DNA of 64,000 nt from Gorsachius magnificus (taxonomy: Eukaryota; Chordata; Aves; Pelecaniformes; Ardeidae): assembly GCA_034008185.1 (NCBI GenBank), contig CM067104.1:2013799-2077798 (forward strand), read 5' to 3'. The notes below the pieces were generated by a model. That model did no database searches, was not told the origin of the DNA, and saw only the letters and a program-made list of their open reading frames with translations. The position numbers and the translations under genes were made by a program. The stretch's first letter is position 1. The number at the start of each line of letters is the position of its first letter. This document shows positions 1 through 10,224 of the stretch, in pieces.

Positions 1-114
1 GTGCCTGTGGAGCAGCTCCGTTTCAGAGCTCTATCCAGAAAGCCTATTGAGCAAATGGAAGAGCGTGATTCCCAGTGTCAATGTGCTCTGGAAGCTCAGG
101 GAGTTTTCCATACT

Positions 115-120
115 TTTATT
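115..120 (-). terminator. METTL7A: poly(A) signal of the METTL7A-like gene
   Basis: AATAAA on the minus strand, 88 nt downstream of the METTL7A-like stop codon. It is the only canonical hexamer in this 3' flank inside the window. The cleavage site would lie about 10-30 nt further, near 85-105. Confidence 0.55.
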
Positions 121-207
121 CTGCTGGTATATGGGCTGAAAACCCTCCTCTAAAGCACAAAGGGAATACTGAAGGGCGGTCCTGTGTCCCGCAGAGCTCA
201 CGGCCGT

Positions 208-444
208 TTATTTTACTGCATAGCCAATGATATGAGGACTGGCAGGAATCCAGTAAGGTGTGACACGAAAGCGCCTCAAATTCAGCTCCGAGAAATTGGT
301 TTTCTCCAGCTCCTTCTGTGTCTCTCTGCTCAAGGAACACCCATCTCCAAAATACTTCCAGACGGGGTCACAGACCTTTTGCCAAAAGTAGGTCCAGCTG
401 GAATGATCTGCAGCCACGTGCTCCAAGAAGTAGAAAGCTCCACC
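208..444 (-). CDS. METTL7A: METTL7A-like methyltransferase, exon 2 (C-terminal part)
   Basis: This is the last coding exon of a METTL7-family (TMT1) class I SAM-dependent methyltransferase, a small protein anchored to ER or lipid-droplet membranes and linked to thiol methylation. On the minus strand a TTTTCCAG acceptor (445-446) precedes 78 codons. They begin GGAFYFLEHVAAD, the end of the Rossmann core in this family, and finish PHIIGYAVK-stop at 208-210. The C-terminus GYAVK is what I recall for METTL7A. The exon joins the exon ending at 2164 in phase 0 (RP then GGAF). A canonical AATAAA lies on the minus strand at 120-115, 88 nt past the stop, so a short 3' UTR is likely. The METTL7A versus METTL7B assignment is from memory; family membership is firm. 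Confidence 0.82.
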   Translation of the reverse strand, partial: GGAFYFLEHVAADHSSWTYFWQKVCDPVWKYFGDGCSLSRETQKELEKTNFSELNLRRFRVTPYWIPASPHIIGYAVK

Positions 445-2163
445 CTGGAAAACAGTACCATAAAAAAAAAAAAAAAAAATTAAGGGGACTTAGGGCCGTT
501 CACCTCTGTATGCAGAATTTTGTCTTTCATATATTGGTGCTTTTCACACGCTGCCTTTCATCACCGCTCTGGAGAGCAGCTTCCTTTCCTAGATGTTACA
601 CATGCTAGAGCTGTGTTTGTTTTGAACTGTGAGGTCTCCAAAAGTGCCTCCCAGTCAGTTTTCCTTGACGATGGTGGTTACAACTGCATAAGTACACGTT
701 TGCTGATGGGCACAACTTAGGGTTGTGCAAGAGGCAGTACAGTCTGATGGCAGGAACCGCTGCCACGGGGTTTTCATCTCTGCCTTGGGTCATCTTGGAC
801 AATTTCCTCGCGTTTCAGTTTTTCTCATCTGAGAAACGTGAATAAATAATTTGCTTACCCTACAAACCAGCAAAGAAAAGGGTTTGTTTCTTAATGTTTG
901 TAAAACATGGGATAGCTTTAGCAAGCAGAGATCTCCTGTCCCAGGCCACGTTCAGCAGCTGTAGCGCATAATGGTTTTGTCATTGGCAGCCTTGGGAACT
1001 TTATCAACATTTAACGGTATCTTTGACCACCTCTGTTCAAAGTCTTTCCGTGTTTATAAATAACGGATAAGAAGCAAATCCAGTGTTGATAGAAGCAAAC
1101 CTTTCCTGTAAAACTTGTGGAGCCAGAGAAGTCAAGGGTTCAGAGCTGATGTTTCCTTCCTCTTCTTGGTGGAGTGTATGATTGTGTTCCCTCTTCTGCG
1201 GAAACTCAGGGTTTGCATTTTTTGTCAAAGCAAACAACTAGGGGTTTGTGAGGGTGAACAACTAGGGGTTTGTGAGAGCATACAACTAGGGTTTTCTCAT
1301 TTTTTTGTAAGAGCATACAGGATTGCCTCGAGGAATTAATTAGGTTTTCAGCCCCATGCAGGGCTGAAGTCTCATTTACACATGGAGGCTCTGGCCAGTT
1401 ACACAGATGTCGCTCAGGATTTGTGTTAAGTTTAATTTAAACTCTTCCCCAGTTATTCTAGCTGGAGAAAAAACTATTGGAAGAGCGGTACGTGAATGTG
1501 GCATTTTACAAGTCTCACCTTAGGTTATAATGAAAATACCTGCTTAGGCAGACAAGTTTTAAAATTAAGGGAGAGAATTGCTAGAGATGGCACTGTGAAC
1601 TGAAATTGTTGTTAATCATTTCCCTGTTACAGCGCACACCCCTTCCCGCTTCCCTCCCCTTCGTCCACCAGTAATCCTGCTTATCCAGTACTGCTCTGCT
1701 CCTCCTCCTAGCTCCCAGCACCTCCTGGGTTGTTTTGGAGGGTTTTTTTGTTTTTTCTTCTTTTCTTTTTCTTTCTGAAACAGCTTTGGCCTTGGAGTTT
1801 TTGCAGCTTGCCCAGCTGCAAGTGCAGGAGCCAGGCTGCCTGGACTGAGTAGTTGTGTCTCTGGCTTGCCCGGGCAATTGGCCCCACCTTGCAGGAACTC
1901 TGGACCTTGTGCCTGCGTGGCAGCACGCCAGTCCTGCGAGGAGAGAGCGGGCAAGCAGGCTGAGCTGGCTGCTTTCATCTGCAGGTGAAGCAGCGCGAAA
2001 AAAAATCACTTGGGAGTGCCTAAGTGGGTGCGAGGGTTGATTTTTTTTTTTTTTTTTAAACTCTTGGCCTACTGCAGGTGATTGCGTTTATCCAAAATGC
2101 AAGTCAGTACGCACAGCTTGGCTTATTTGGCATCCCCACCTCCCTCAGGCTGCCCCACCTTAC
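445..2163 (-). other. METTL7A: Intron of the METTL7A-like gene
   Basis: The intron is bounded by CCG|GTAAGG at 2163 and TTTTCCAG at 445. Contents: a poly-A run on the plus strand at about 462-479 just inside the acceptor (poly-T on the transcribed strand, serving as the pyrimidine tract), a short 24-bp-type tandem repeat at 1236-1318, and a T-rich tract at 1735-1785. I see no other gene or recognisable transposon. Confidence 0.7.
1236..1318. repeat. Short tandem repeat, about 24-bp unit, 3 degenerate copies
   Basis: Three successive units share the phrase CAACTAGGGGTTTGTGAG with diverging tails. The third copy is degraded. It lies inside the METTL7A-like intron and has no evident function. 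Confidence 0.6.
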
Positions 2164-2657
2164 CGGCCTGAGCACTCGCAAAACCTCCGTCAGGACTTTC
2201 TTGATGTCGGCGACAGAGCACAGCACCAGGGTGCACACCACCACGTCCACGGTCCCGTCTGGTATCTGGTGCAGTTCCTCGCCAGAAGCAACCACCAAAC
2301 CTTCAAGCTTTAGGTGCCGGTTCTCCGAGAGGCTTTTGAGGAGGAACTTTCTGAAATTGGGATTAGGGTCGGTGCACGTCAGCCGGCAGCCTGCTGGGTA
2401 GAATTGGAAATTGGTGCCAGTGCCTGTGCCAATTTCCAGCAGCGTGAGCTGGCCCGAAGGGCCCGCGAATTTTCTTAAGTTGCTGAAGAGCTCTTGCTTC
2501 TGCTTGTAGACCTTGCGGCTGTAGATGGGTGCCACCTTGGCCATGATTAGGGAAAGATTTTCTTATAGAAGGAGTCCCACAAGCCCAGGCAGGCCAGCAG
2601 ATGGACGGGCAGGAGGAGGAGCTGCAGGCATCGCTGGAGGAAGGGCACCGGCAGCAT
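2164..2657 (-). CDS. METTL7A: METTL7A-like methyltransferase, exon 1 (with a one-base frameshift)
   Basis: This exon encodes the N-terminal signal-anchor and most of the SAM-binding fold. From the ATG at 2655-2657 the reading gives a leucine-rich hydrophobic anchor ending LGLWDSFYKKIFP, about 36 residues and very close to the family's usual length. Codons from 2544 then read MAKVAPIYSRK, followed by AGPSGQLTLLEIGTGTGTNF (SAM motif I, GxGxG), DPNPNF, and VVVCTLVLCSV (post-motif II). The exon ends LRVLRP at a CCG|GTAAGG donor (2163). Between the anchor and MAKV the frame is broken: the minus strand has TTTCCCTAATC where one more C (plus strand GGG at 2550-2552) would read FPLIMAKV. This is either a sequencing or assembly slip in a homopolymer, or a true inactivating indel. 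With the base restored the protein would be about 243 residues, the family's normal size. The gene runs divergently from SCN8A. Confidence 0.78.
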
Positions 2658-2769
2658 CCTCGGTCCCTGGCTGCAGGCACAGCCCCTCCCGACCTGCATG
2701 CGTGCGGCGGGCAGTCCGGCCGTCAGCAGCGCTGCCGGAAACACCGGAACGGGGAGGGCTCAGGCAGGC

Positions 2770-2985
2770 AGCGTTGCTTTGAATTTGATTTCTTGATGTA
2801 AAGGGCAATGCCTCCGCCCCTCCTTCCTCGCCTGTCCTTTCTGAACAGCCTGTAGCCCGTCCATAGCCCCATTCCAGGTATGGGATTCATCCCACCAAGT
2901 TGCCGTAACGGCAATCGGATCGTAGCTTTCCAGCAGCACGGTAGCTTCCAACTCCTCTGTTTCCTGTGCTGCGTGCATTTTTGTA
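2770..2985 (-). mobile_element. CR1 LINE fragment, endonuclease region, inverted
   Basis: Minus-strand translation, with a frameshift, gives TATWWDESHTWN and then GYRLFRKDRRGRRGGGIALY, the conserved end of the CR1 ORF2 AP-endonuclease domain. It abuts a plus-oriented CR1 3' part at about 2985, so this looks like the inverted 5' piece of one insertion. It lies directly upstream of METTL7A exon 1 and may overlap its promoter. Confidence 0.75.
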
Positions 2986-3710
2986 GAGGCAACCTCAAGA
3001 GGTTCAACAAGGCCAAGTGCAAAGTCTTGCACCTGGGAGGGGGCAACCTCCGGTATCCGTACGGACTGGGGATGAAGGGATCGAGAGCAGCCCTGCCCAG
3101 AGGGACCTGGGGGTACTGAAAAGCTGGGCATGAGCCGGCCATGGGCTCTGGCAGCCCAGAAGCCAACCCTACCCTGGGCTGCATCCCCAGCAGCGGGGCC
3201 AGCGGGGCCAGGGGGGGGGATTGTGCCCCTCTGCTCCACTCCGCTGAGACCCCCCCGGAGCCCTGCGCCCAGCTCGGGAGCCCTCGGCACAAGGAGGACC
3301 TGGACCTGTTGGAGCGGGGCCGGGGCCGGGCTGGGAGAGTTGGGGGGGTTCAGCCGGGGAAGGGGGGGGGCCTGCGGCCGCTCAGGGCTTCAAGGGGGCC
3401 CCCAGGGAAGACGGGGACAAGCTTTTGAGCAGGGCTGGGCCAGGACACGGGGGGATGGTTTGAAACTGAAGCAGGGGAGGTTTAGGCTGGATCTAAGGAA
3501 GAAATTCTTTACCGGGAGGGTGGTGAAACCCTGGCAGGGGTTGCCCAGAGAGGGGGTGGAGGCCCCATCCCTGGGAACATCCAAGGCCAGGTTGGACGGG
3601 GCTGTGAGCAACCTGGTCTGGTTGGGGACATCCCTGCTCACAGCAGGGCATTGGACTGGGTGAGCTTTGAAGGTCCCTTCCCACCCAAACCATTCTGTGA
3701 TTCTATGATT
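2985..3710 (+). mobile_element. CR1 LINE, 3' part with tail
   Basis: The plus strand reads FNKAKCKVLHLG, a CR1 reverse-transcriptase C-terminal hallmark. The conserved 3' region follows, with GGTTGCCCAGAGAGGGGGTGG and GTCCCTTCCCACCCAAACC, ending in TTCTGTGATTCTATGATT. Reading frames are broken, so the copy is dead. It is the same subfamily as the copies at 20757-21154 and 62122-62551. Confidence 0.88.
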
Positions 3711-3944
3711 GGCTTTACTGTTCCAAAGCAAGCAAACCCATTAGCTGGAGTTGTAATATTTATCTGCTTTATAAGGCAGCGTGATTTTGGAAATAGTTTC
3801 AAGCTCTGAGTATGCACATTTTATCCAGATTCCCTTTCGGCCTGGATGGGGATACCGGACCAGATAGCCCCACCGGCTGATGAGAGCAGCCTGCACCAGT
3901 ACAACTCCGCACAGGGTTTGCACTGAACACCATGCCTCTTCCCC

Positions 3945-5712
3945 AGGACAGAGCCTCTCCCAGGCTGTGCTGGCATCCCATAGCTCAACTGGGAACCGGA
4001 CGGAGCCTCTCCCGGGCTGTGCCGGCGTCCCTTAGCTCAACTGGGAACCGGACGGAGCCTCTCCCGGGCTGTGCCGGCGTCCCTTAGCTCAACTGGGAAC
4101 CGGACGGAGCCTCTCCCGGGCTGTGCCGGCGTCCCTTAGCTCAACTGGGAGCCGGACGGAGCCTCTCCCGGGCTGTGCCGGCGTCCCTTAGCTCAACTGG
4201 GAACCGGACGGAGCCTCTCCCAGGCTGTGCCGGCGTCCCTTAGCTCAACTGGGAACCGGACGGAGCCTCTCCCAGGCTGTGCCAGCATCCCTTAGCTCAA
4301 CTGGGAACCGGACAGAGCCTCTCCCGGGCTGTGCCGGCGTCCCTTAGCTCAACTGGGAGCCGGACGGAGCCTCTCCCGGGCTGTGCCAGCATCCCTTAGC
4401 TCAACTGGGAACCGGACAGAGCCTCTCCCGGGCTGTGCCGGCGTCCCTTAGCTCAACTGGGAACCGGACAGAGCCTCTCCCGGGCTGTGCCAGCATCCCT
4501 TAGCTCAACTGGGAACCGGACGGAGCCTCTCCCGGGCTGTGCCGGCGTCCCTTAGCTCAACTGGGAACCGGACAGAGCCTCTCCCGGGCTGTGCCGGCGT
4601 CCCTTAGCTCAACTGGGAACCGGACGGAGCCTCTCCCGGGCTGTGCCGGCGTCCCTTAGCTCCACTGGGAACCGGACAGAGCCTCTCCCGGGCTGTGCCG
4701 GCATCCCATAGCTCCACTGGGAACCGGACGGAGCCTCTCCCGGGCTGTGCCGGCGTCCCTTAGCTCCACTGGGAACCGGACGGAGCCTCTCCCGGGCTGT
4801 GCCGGCGTCCCTTAGCTCCACTGGGAACCGGACAGAGCCTCTCCCGGGCTGTGCCGGCGTCCCTTAGCTCAACTGGGAACCGGACGGAGCCTCTCCCGGG
4901 CTGTGCCGGCATCCCATAGCTCCACTGGGAACCGGACGGAGCCTCTCCCGGGCTGTGCCGGCGTCCCTTAGCTCAACTGGGAACCGGACGGAGCCTCTCC
5001 CGGGCTGTGCCGGCGTCCCTTAGCTCCACTGGGAACCGGACAGAGCCTCTCCCGGGCTGTGCCGGCATCCCATAGCTCAACTGGGAGCCGGACGGAGCCT
5101 CTCCCGGGCTGTGCCGGCGTCCCTTAGCTCCACTGGGAACCGGACGGAGCCTCTCCCGGGCTGTGCCGGCGTCCCTTAGCTCAACTGGGAACCGGACGGA
5201 GCCTCTCCCGGGCTGTGCCGGCGTCCCTTAGCTCAACTGGGAACCGGACGGAGCCTCTCCCGGGCTGTGCCGGCGTCCCTTAGCTCAACTGGGAACCGGA
5301 CGGAGCCTCTCCCGGGCTGTGCCGGCGTCCCTTAGCTCAACTGGGAACCGGACGGAGCCTCTCCCGGGCTGTGCCGGCGTCCCTTAGCTCAACTGGGAAC
5401 CGGACGGAGCCTCTCCCGGGCTGTGCCAGCATCCCTTAGCTCAACTGGGAACCGGACGGAGCCTCTCCCGGGCTGTGCCGGCGTCCCTTAGCTCAACTGG
5501 GAACCGGACGGAGCCTCTCCCGGGCTGTGCCGGCGTCCCTTAGCTCAACTGGGAACCGGACGGAGCCTCTCCCGGGCTGTGCCAGCATCCCTTAGCTCAA
5601 CTGGGAGCCGGACGGAGCCTCTCCCGGGCTGTGCCAGCATCCCTTAGCTCAACTGGGAGCCGGACGGAGCCTCTCCCGGGCTGTGCCGGCGTCCCTTAGC
5701 TCAACTGGGAAC
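3945..5712. repeat. 52-bp GC-rich minisatellite, about 34 copies
   Basis: A head-to-tail array of a 52-bp unit whose core is GGAGCCTCTCCCGGGCTGTG followed by CCGGCGTCCCTTAGCTCAAC. About 34 copies span roughly 1770 bp. Variant positions recur in combinations: CGGCGTCCCTTAG, CAGCATCCCTTAG and CGGCATCCCATAG, CTCAAC or CTCCAC, GAACC or GAGCC, and GACGG or GACAG. The unit length is not a multiple of three, so the array is non-coding. It is CpG-rich and sits between the divergent METTL7A and SCN8A promoters. Confidence 0.95.
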
Positions 5713-7179
5713 CCTTCCTTTTTGTTATCACCGTTCAACCTCCGAGGGTGTCGACCTATTTATTTCTTTAAGCGCCTTGCTTAAAGATATCTTATACAAA
5801 CTGTAATAGTGCCCTTGGGACCCCAGAATGTCCTTGAAGTATTTCTGGTGCGTGGCCTGCCCCAAAGGGACCCGTGTGCCCACAGTTCCCAGCAGCTCGG
5901 TGGGTGTCCTAGTTGGAAGCCCGGGTGCGCTCCTGCATTTCCAGCCGGGGCTCACCTTGCCTCGTGGCCTGCCCAGTCCCTTCGGCCGGCAGCTTGGCCC
6001 GGGTGCAGCCCTGCGTTACCCACGCCGAGGAGGGGGTTTCTTCCCTCCAAAGGTATTTTTTCTTACGTTCTGTGAGTTAACGCTCACGTTTGGACACTTC
6101 CATATTTGGGAGATACTATCCTGTTCCTCAGCAGTTTGTTATCAGTGGATTTTTTTTCCCCCCTATATTTCAGTATTGCCACTTATTTCACATCTGCTGG
6201 AAATTGAAACCTTAGTGAGAACCAAACTATGGAAGGGCTGGTTTGGACCGAAGATTTCACAGAATCTGTCGCTTTCTGTAGCAGCTTATTTACAGCTTTT
6301 GATCAGGTCTGGCTTGAGATAGCCACGCTTTGCAGGTCACGCCTGCCCTCGTGCTACAGTAGGGCAGTCCCGCAAAAGTCCGCGATGGAAAGCGAGGGCA
6401 GATTTAGTTCCTGTGTCATGTCTAAAGCGAGATAAATGAGCTCTCCAGCACAGTGCCGCGTCCGGCTAGCTCATCTGCTCGGCACACCACTCCTGAAGCT
6501 CTGCCCGGAGGACAGAGGTTTAAAATTCTGTGAAGAGGACATTTCTGCCAAGTGGATTTTTTCCCCTCACCACCACCTAAACCAGCAGCCTAACACAGTG
6601 TTTCAGGTTGTTCTTTCAGCAACACAGGCCCAGTCTTATCGAGAATAAGAACTATGTCATGATAAAAATTGATCCTAAAATTGCAGTCATAAATTATAGG
6701 CATAAATTCTATGTGTAAAAGAGGAGGAGATGTCCCTCTCAGCTGAAGGAGGGTGACTCGGGTCAGTTCTTAGCGCTCTCTTATTCACTCTCTTACCGGA
6801 AAAACCCAGAAATCTGCATATCTGATGGGGTTGTAGCTGAGGATGCTATTCCATAGCAGATGTCCACGTCTTTTCGTGAGCTGCTGGGCACTGGGGTGCT
6901 CCCCAGCTCCCCGAGAAACCTGCTGGGTGCTGAGGAAGGAACCTCGGAGAAGAAATGGGATAGCCCAGGTGGCAATTAGAAGGAAGAGGCCAATGGGGTG
7001 TCTAGAGCTGCCGGACAAGGAACGGCATATGGGCCATAAATGGCATTTTGGCCCTTTTGTGATGTCCTTTGTAAAACCTTACTGTTACCGGCTAGTCCAG
7101 GGATGAGGGCACGGAGCTCACGGGCGATGCGATCTCTTGAGGTGCGTGGCCATTTGGAGTTGTAGCTTATCCTGAAACT

Positions 7180-7214
<35 letters not shown>

Positions 7215-7400
7215 AAGAAAAAGGAAGACAACGACTTTGCTGCTGCAAAGTTTTCCTTTTGCTCTGTTGAAGACGTCTGTCACGGTCCGCGCTCTGCCCC
7301 GGGTGTTACCGGATTTTTTGCAAGTTTCTGAGATCTCTTCTGCACGGGCAGCGAATTAGGCTGGGCTGAAACACCGGCCTGCGCAAAGCCGGGCTCTAAT
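5713..7400. other. Intergenic spacer between minisatellite and CpG island
   Basis: Mostly unique-looking sequence with no gene I can support. It contains a 31-base poly-A run followed by GGAAG repeats at 7182-7230, which may be the tail of an unidentified retroposon. No recognisable SINE body precedes it. Confidence 0.5.
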
Positions 7401-8950
7401 AGTCACAAATTGTTGTTCCCGAGCCGCGTTTTTGCTCGGGCGAGCCCAGCACCTCCAGCATTACGGGGTGCTCGTCCCCGTGTGTCCCCCCCCCCGGCCC
7501 CGCCGCCGTTCCGGTACCTCGCACGGTCGCGATGGGGGCTGCGCTCTGTACCGGTACCGGCTGGGGGGCTCGAACAACACCGGCGATCGGCGAAAGCTCG
7601 GCTTAACCCAGCCTAGAGCTGCGCCTACCCAGCCGGCGGGCAGCGCTGCGGGCGGGGGGCACCGGGCCGCCCCCCCCCCCCCCGGTTAGTTAGGGCTCAG
7701 CCCCCCGCAGCCGCTCGGGGCGGGGTTCCCGGGGTGTCCCGGCCCCCCCCCCCCCCGTGCTGGGGGGGGGGGGGGGGGGTTTCCCCACGTTCCCCCCCCC
7801 CCCGCCGGCAGCCGCACGGTGCGGGGAGTTTTGCCACGCTCCCTAAGCCCTCTGCCGGCGGCGGCGCTGGGCAGGAACCGGCCGCCGAGCGCGGGAGGGG
7901 GGGGGGGAGATGGGGGGGGGGGGGGGGGGAAGGGGGGGGGGCAGCGCCGGCAGCGCACCAAGATGGCGACAACCGCAGTTCCTCCTGCAGCTCCCCCACC
8001 TCCGCAGTCCAGCAACGCCTTGCGGGAGACGCGCTAGTGCAGCGGCCACAGTAAGTTGCAGCCCCGGCGCAGGGGACCGTGTGGGGGGCGCCCGGGGTCT
8101 CCCAGCTTTTGCTCCCCCCGGATTTTTTTTTCCCCCCCCCCCAATTCATCCCCCCACCCCCCCCCCCCAGCAGCACACACTCTTCCCCCGGGCGGGGGCT
8201 TTGCCGCAGAGCGATTTTCCGGCAGCTCTTGGCTCGCACGGGGAGCGATCTCTGGTGCAGCCCGGGAGCCGGCGGGGGGGCAGGGAGACCCCCCCCCCCC
8301 GCCCCACACCCGGGGCTGCAGAGTTTGGGGGGGGTGTGGGTGGCTTGGGGGTGTCCCCGGGAGCCTTTCCCCTCTCCGCCCCTCGGAGGAGAGTTCGCTC
8401 CGCTGGGTGCCCGTTGACTCTGCGCTCGGGGAGGGGGTACCGGGGTACCCCCCGCTTCTCTCCCCATCCACCGCCGCCCTCCACGCCCCGGCAGCAGCCG
8501 GGATGCTCGGGGTTCCCGGGGCAGCCCCAGCCCCAGCTGGGGGAAGCTCCATCCTCCCTCTTTCCCCCCCGCTCCCAGCTGCAGCCTGAGGCCCCCGTGG
8601 GGAAGGGGGGGGGGGGGGATCGCCGGCTCTGCGGCCTCCGGGTCAGCCTTCCCCCGGCTGGGAGGGGGCAGCCCCCCTCGGCCCCGAGCGCCGCCCCCTC
8701 CAGCCCTCCCTCCAGCCCCCAGCCCGGGGGACCCCTCTCCCGAGCCCCTAAATTCAGGGCCGAGGGGGGGAGGGAGAGAGGAGGGGTGACCGGAGTCCTC
8801 GGCATCCCTTCCCCCTCGGCCCTCGCTGCAGAGCCGGTGCCTCCCCCCCCCTCCCCCCCCCACCGCTCAGCGCCCGGCGGCTCCGGGGGAGGGGGAGAAG
8901 TTGGAGGGCAGAGTTTTGGGGGGTGTGGGGGGGGAGATGCATGGGGCGGC
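7400..8950 (+). promoter_or_regulatory. SCN8A: CpG island and probable SCN8A promoter
   Basis: About 1.5 kb of extremely GC-rich, CpG-dense sequence with many G and C homopolymers of 8-18 bases, surrounding a splice-donor-bearing candidate first exon. There is no TATA box at a suitable place, as is usual for CpG-island promoters. An AAGATGGCGAC motif at 7960-7970 matches the YY1-type initiator-proximal element. The homopolymers make sequence errors likely here. The transcription start cannot be fixed from sequence; somewhere in 7800-7960 is my guess. Confidence 0.65.
7960..8050 (+). other. SCN8A: SCN8A non-coding exon 1 (3' portion certain, 5' end unknown)
   Basis: The exon is inferred from the CpG island and a strong donor, CCACA|GTAAGT at 8051. 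It contains AAGATGGCGACAACCGC, with an ATG at 7963 that opens a 24-codon upstream ORF (MATTAVPPAAPPPP...) ending in TAG at 8035-8037. SCN8A in mammals has one or more non-coding first exons far upstream of the initiator exon, which fits. The 5' boundary given is only the start of the motif, not a mapped start site. Confidence 0.55.
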
Positions 8951-10133
8951 TTTGAGGTTCCAGCCTGACCCAGATGTTGCCATCGTGGTTTGCGCTCTCG
9001 CTCCCTTCCACCGCACAGATTTGGGGGGAATGGTGAGGGCGGATTTATTTCAGTTTATTTTTTTCCTTCCCCGGGGAGAGGGAATTGCACGTTCACAAGC
9101 TTTTTTTCTATTAAAAATTTGGGTATCTTCTTCCCCTCCCCCCCCCCCCCCCCTCCTCCTTTCTGGTGCAAATTATGCCCAGCTGATGTGGGGGTGGGGA
9201 AGCTGGAAGAGATGCTCCACGGCAGTGGCTGCAGATGATCCGAGGTAAAGTCTAAAAGTCTGCCGGGAAGGGGAGCGTGTGCGGGCAGAAAGCCCGGGCG
9301 CCAGGGCCGGTGCAGCTGGAGCTGGTCCGTTGCGAGGGGCCCGAGCTGAATTTTGGCGAGGGATCCCAGGTTTGGTAGGTTCGTCCACTTGCCGTGTTGG
9401 AGGGGATGGGCAGGAGATCCTCGAGGCGTTGGGCTGGTGGGGTCGGTTTCTGGGGCGCTGGTTGTATTTCTGCTGTGTGTAGACATGTAACCCAGGCCTT
9501 GTCACGCTGCAGCGTTCCGCCCCCAATGGGAACCCATGACCCGTATGTCCTCATTTCACACTGGGGAAGATTTAATTATGAGGAATGAGGGTGTTCTAGG
9601 AGCCCAATTGCCCCTTCCTACTGGTATCTTTAGAGGCAAGAAAGGAAGGAAGCATTACATCAGTGGTTTTCTCATGGGTGATGGCTGGCGGTCCTCTTTT
9701 GGAGGGAGGGGGCCTGGAAATATTCTTGCACGGGAGACTATTCTGTGATGGATGCTCTTCTAAAAAGAGACCATGATACAGGACAGGCGGTGGGCAGGAG
9801 GTAACCCCAACGGTGGCTGCCATGGAGCTCTCCTTCCATGGGGAACAGCGCTTGGGGGGGGGGGGGGGGGGTTGTGAGTTCCTCACGCCGTTGCCCCCTG
9901 TTTTCCCGTAAGAACGTTGTATTTGATGCTGGAGGTGCCGGTACAACCTGTGTTGGCTCCCGTTGGGCCAGGGCGCGGCGGGTGCTGGAGCAGACACAGC
10001 TCCCAGGGAGCACGGCTGCTCCTCCGCCCTCACGGAACCGGGATCCCATCTGGGGCTCATCGCCGCCCGGGGTATCTCGCCGTTTCTCGGGGGCCGGGTG
10101 CTGTTATGTAAAGTTGGTGAAGCCGTTTTTAAT

Positions 10134-10224
10134 CTATAAATAGCCTCCGGTGCTGTAAAGCGACAGGAAAGGAGTTAATGCATTTTAGAGTTATAAACAA
10201 ATGGTCAGCGCTCCCAGCAGCGCT
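10134..10224 (+). promoter_or_regulatory. Possible intronic enhancer: MEF2-type site plus RE1-like site
   Basis: CTATAAATAG at 10134-10143 is a perfect CTA(W)4TAG MEF2 core and could also act as a TATA box. At 10204-10224 the sequence GTCAGCGCTCCCAGCAGCGCT resembles the 21-bp REST/RE1 element. By my count 13 of 21 consensus positions match, including TCAGC in the left half-site and CAGCGC in the right, with normal spacing. Both lie in a low-repeat block of intron 1. No binding is demonstrated; this is a motif call only. Confidence 0.3.

Noticed and set aside
2723..3292. Minus-strand frames of 176-189 codons near METTL7A
   Set aside because: Part is the CR1 endonuclease fragment and the rest reads CR1 3' sequence backwards. 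No intact CR1 protein remains.
3945..5712. CRISPR-like array or satellite with spacers
   Set aside because: Units are contiguous 52-bp tandem copies without unique spacers, in a vertebrate genome. It is a minisatellite.
7697..8968. Very long open frames (350-390 codons) on both strands in the CpG island
   Set aside because: They are Pro/Gly/Arg-rich by-products of extreme GC content and homopolymers. They overlap each other on both strands and match no family.
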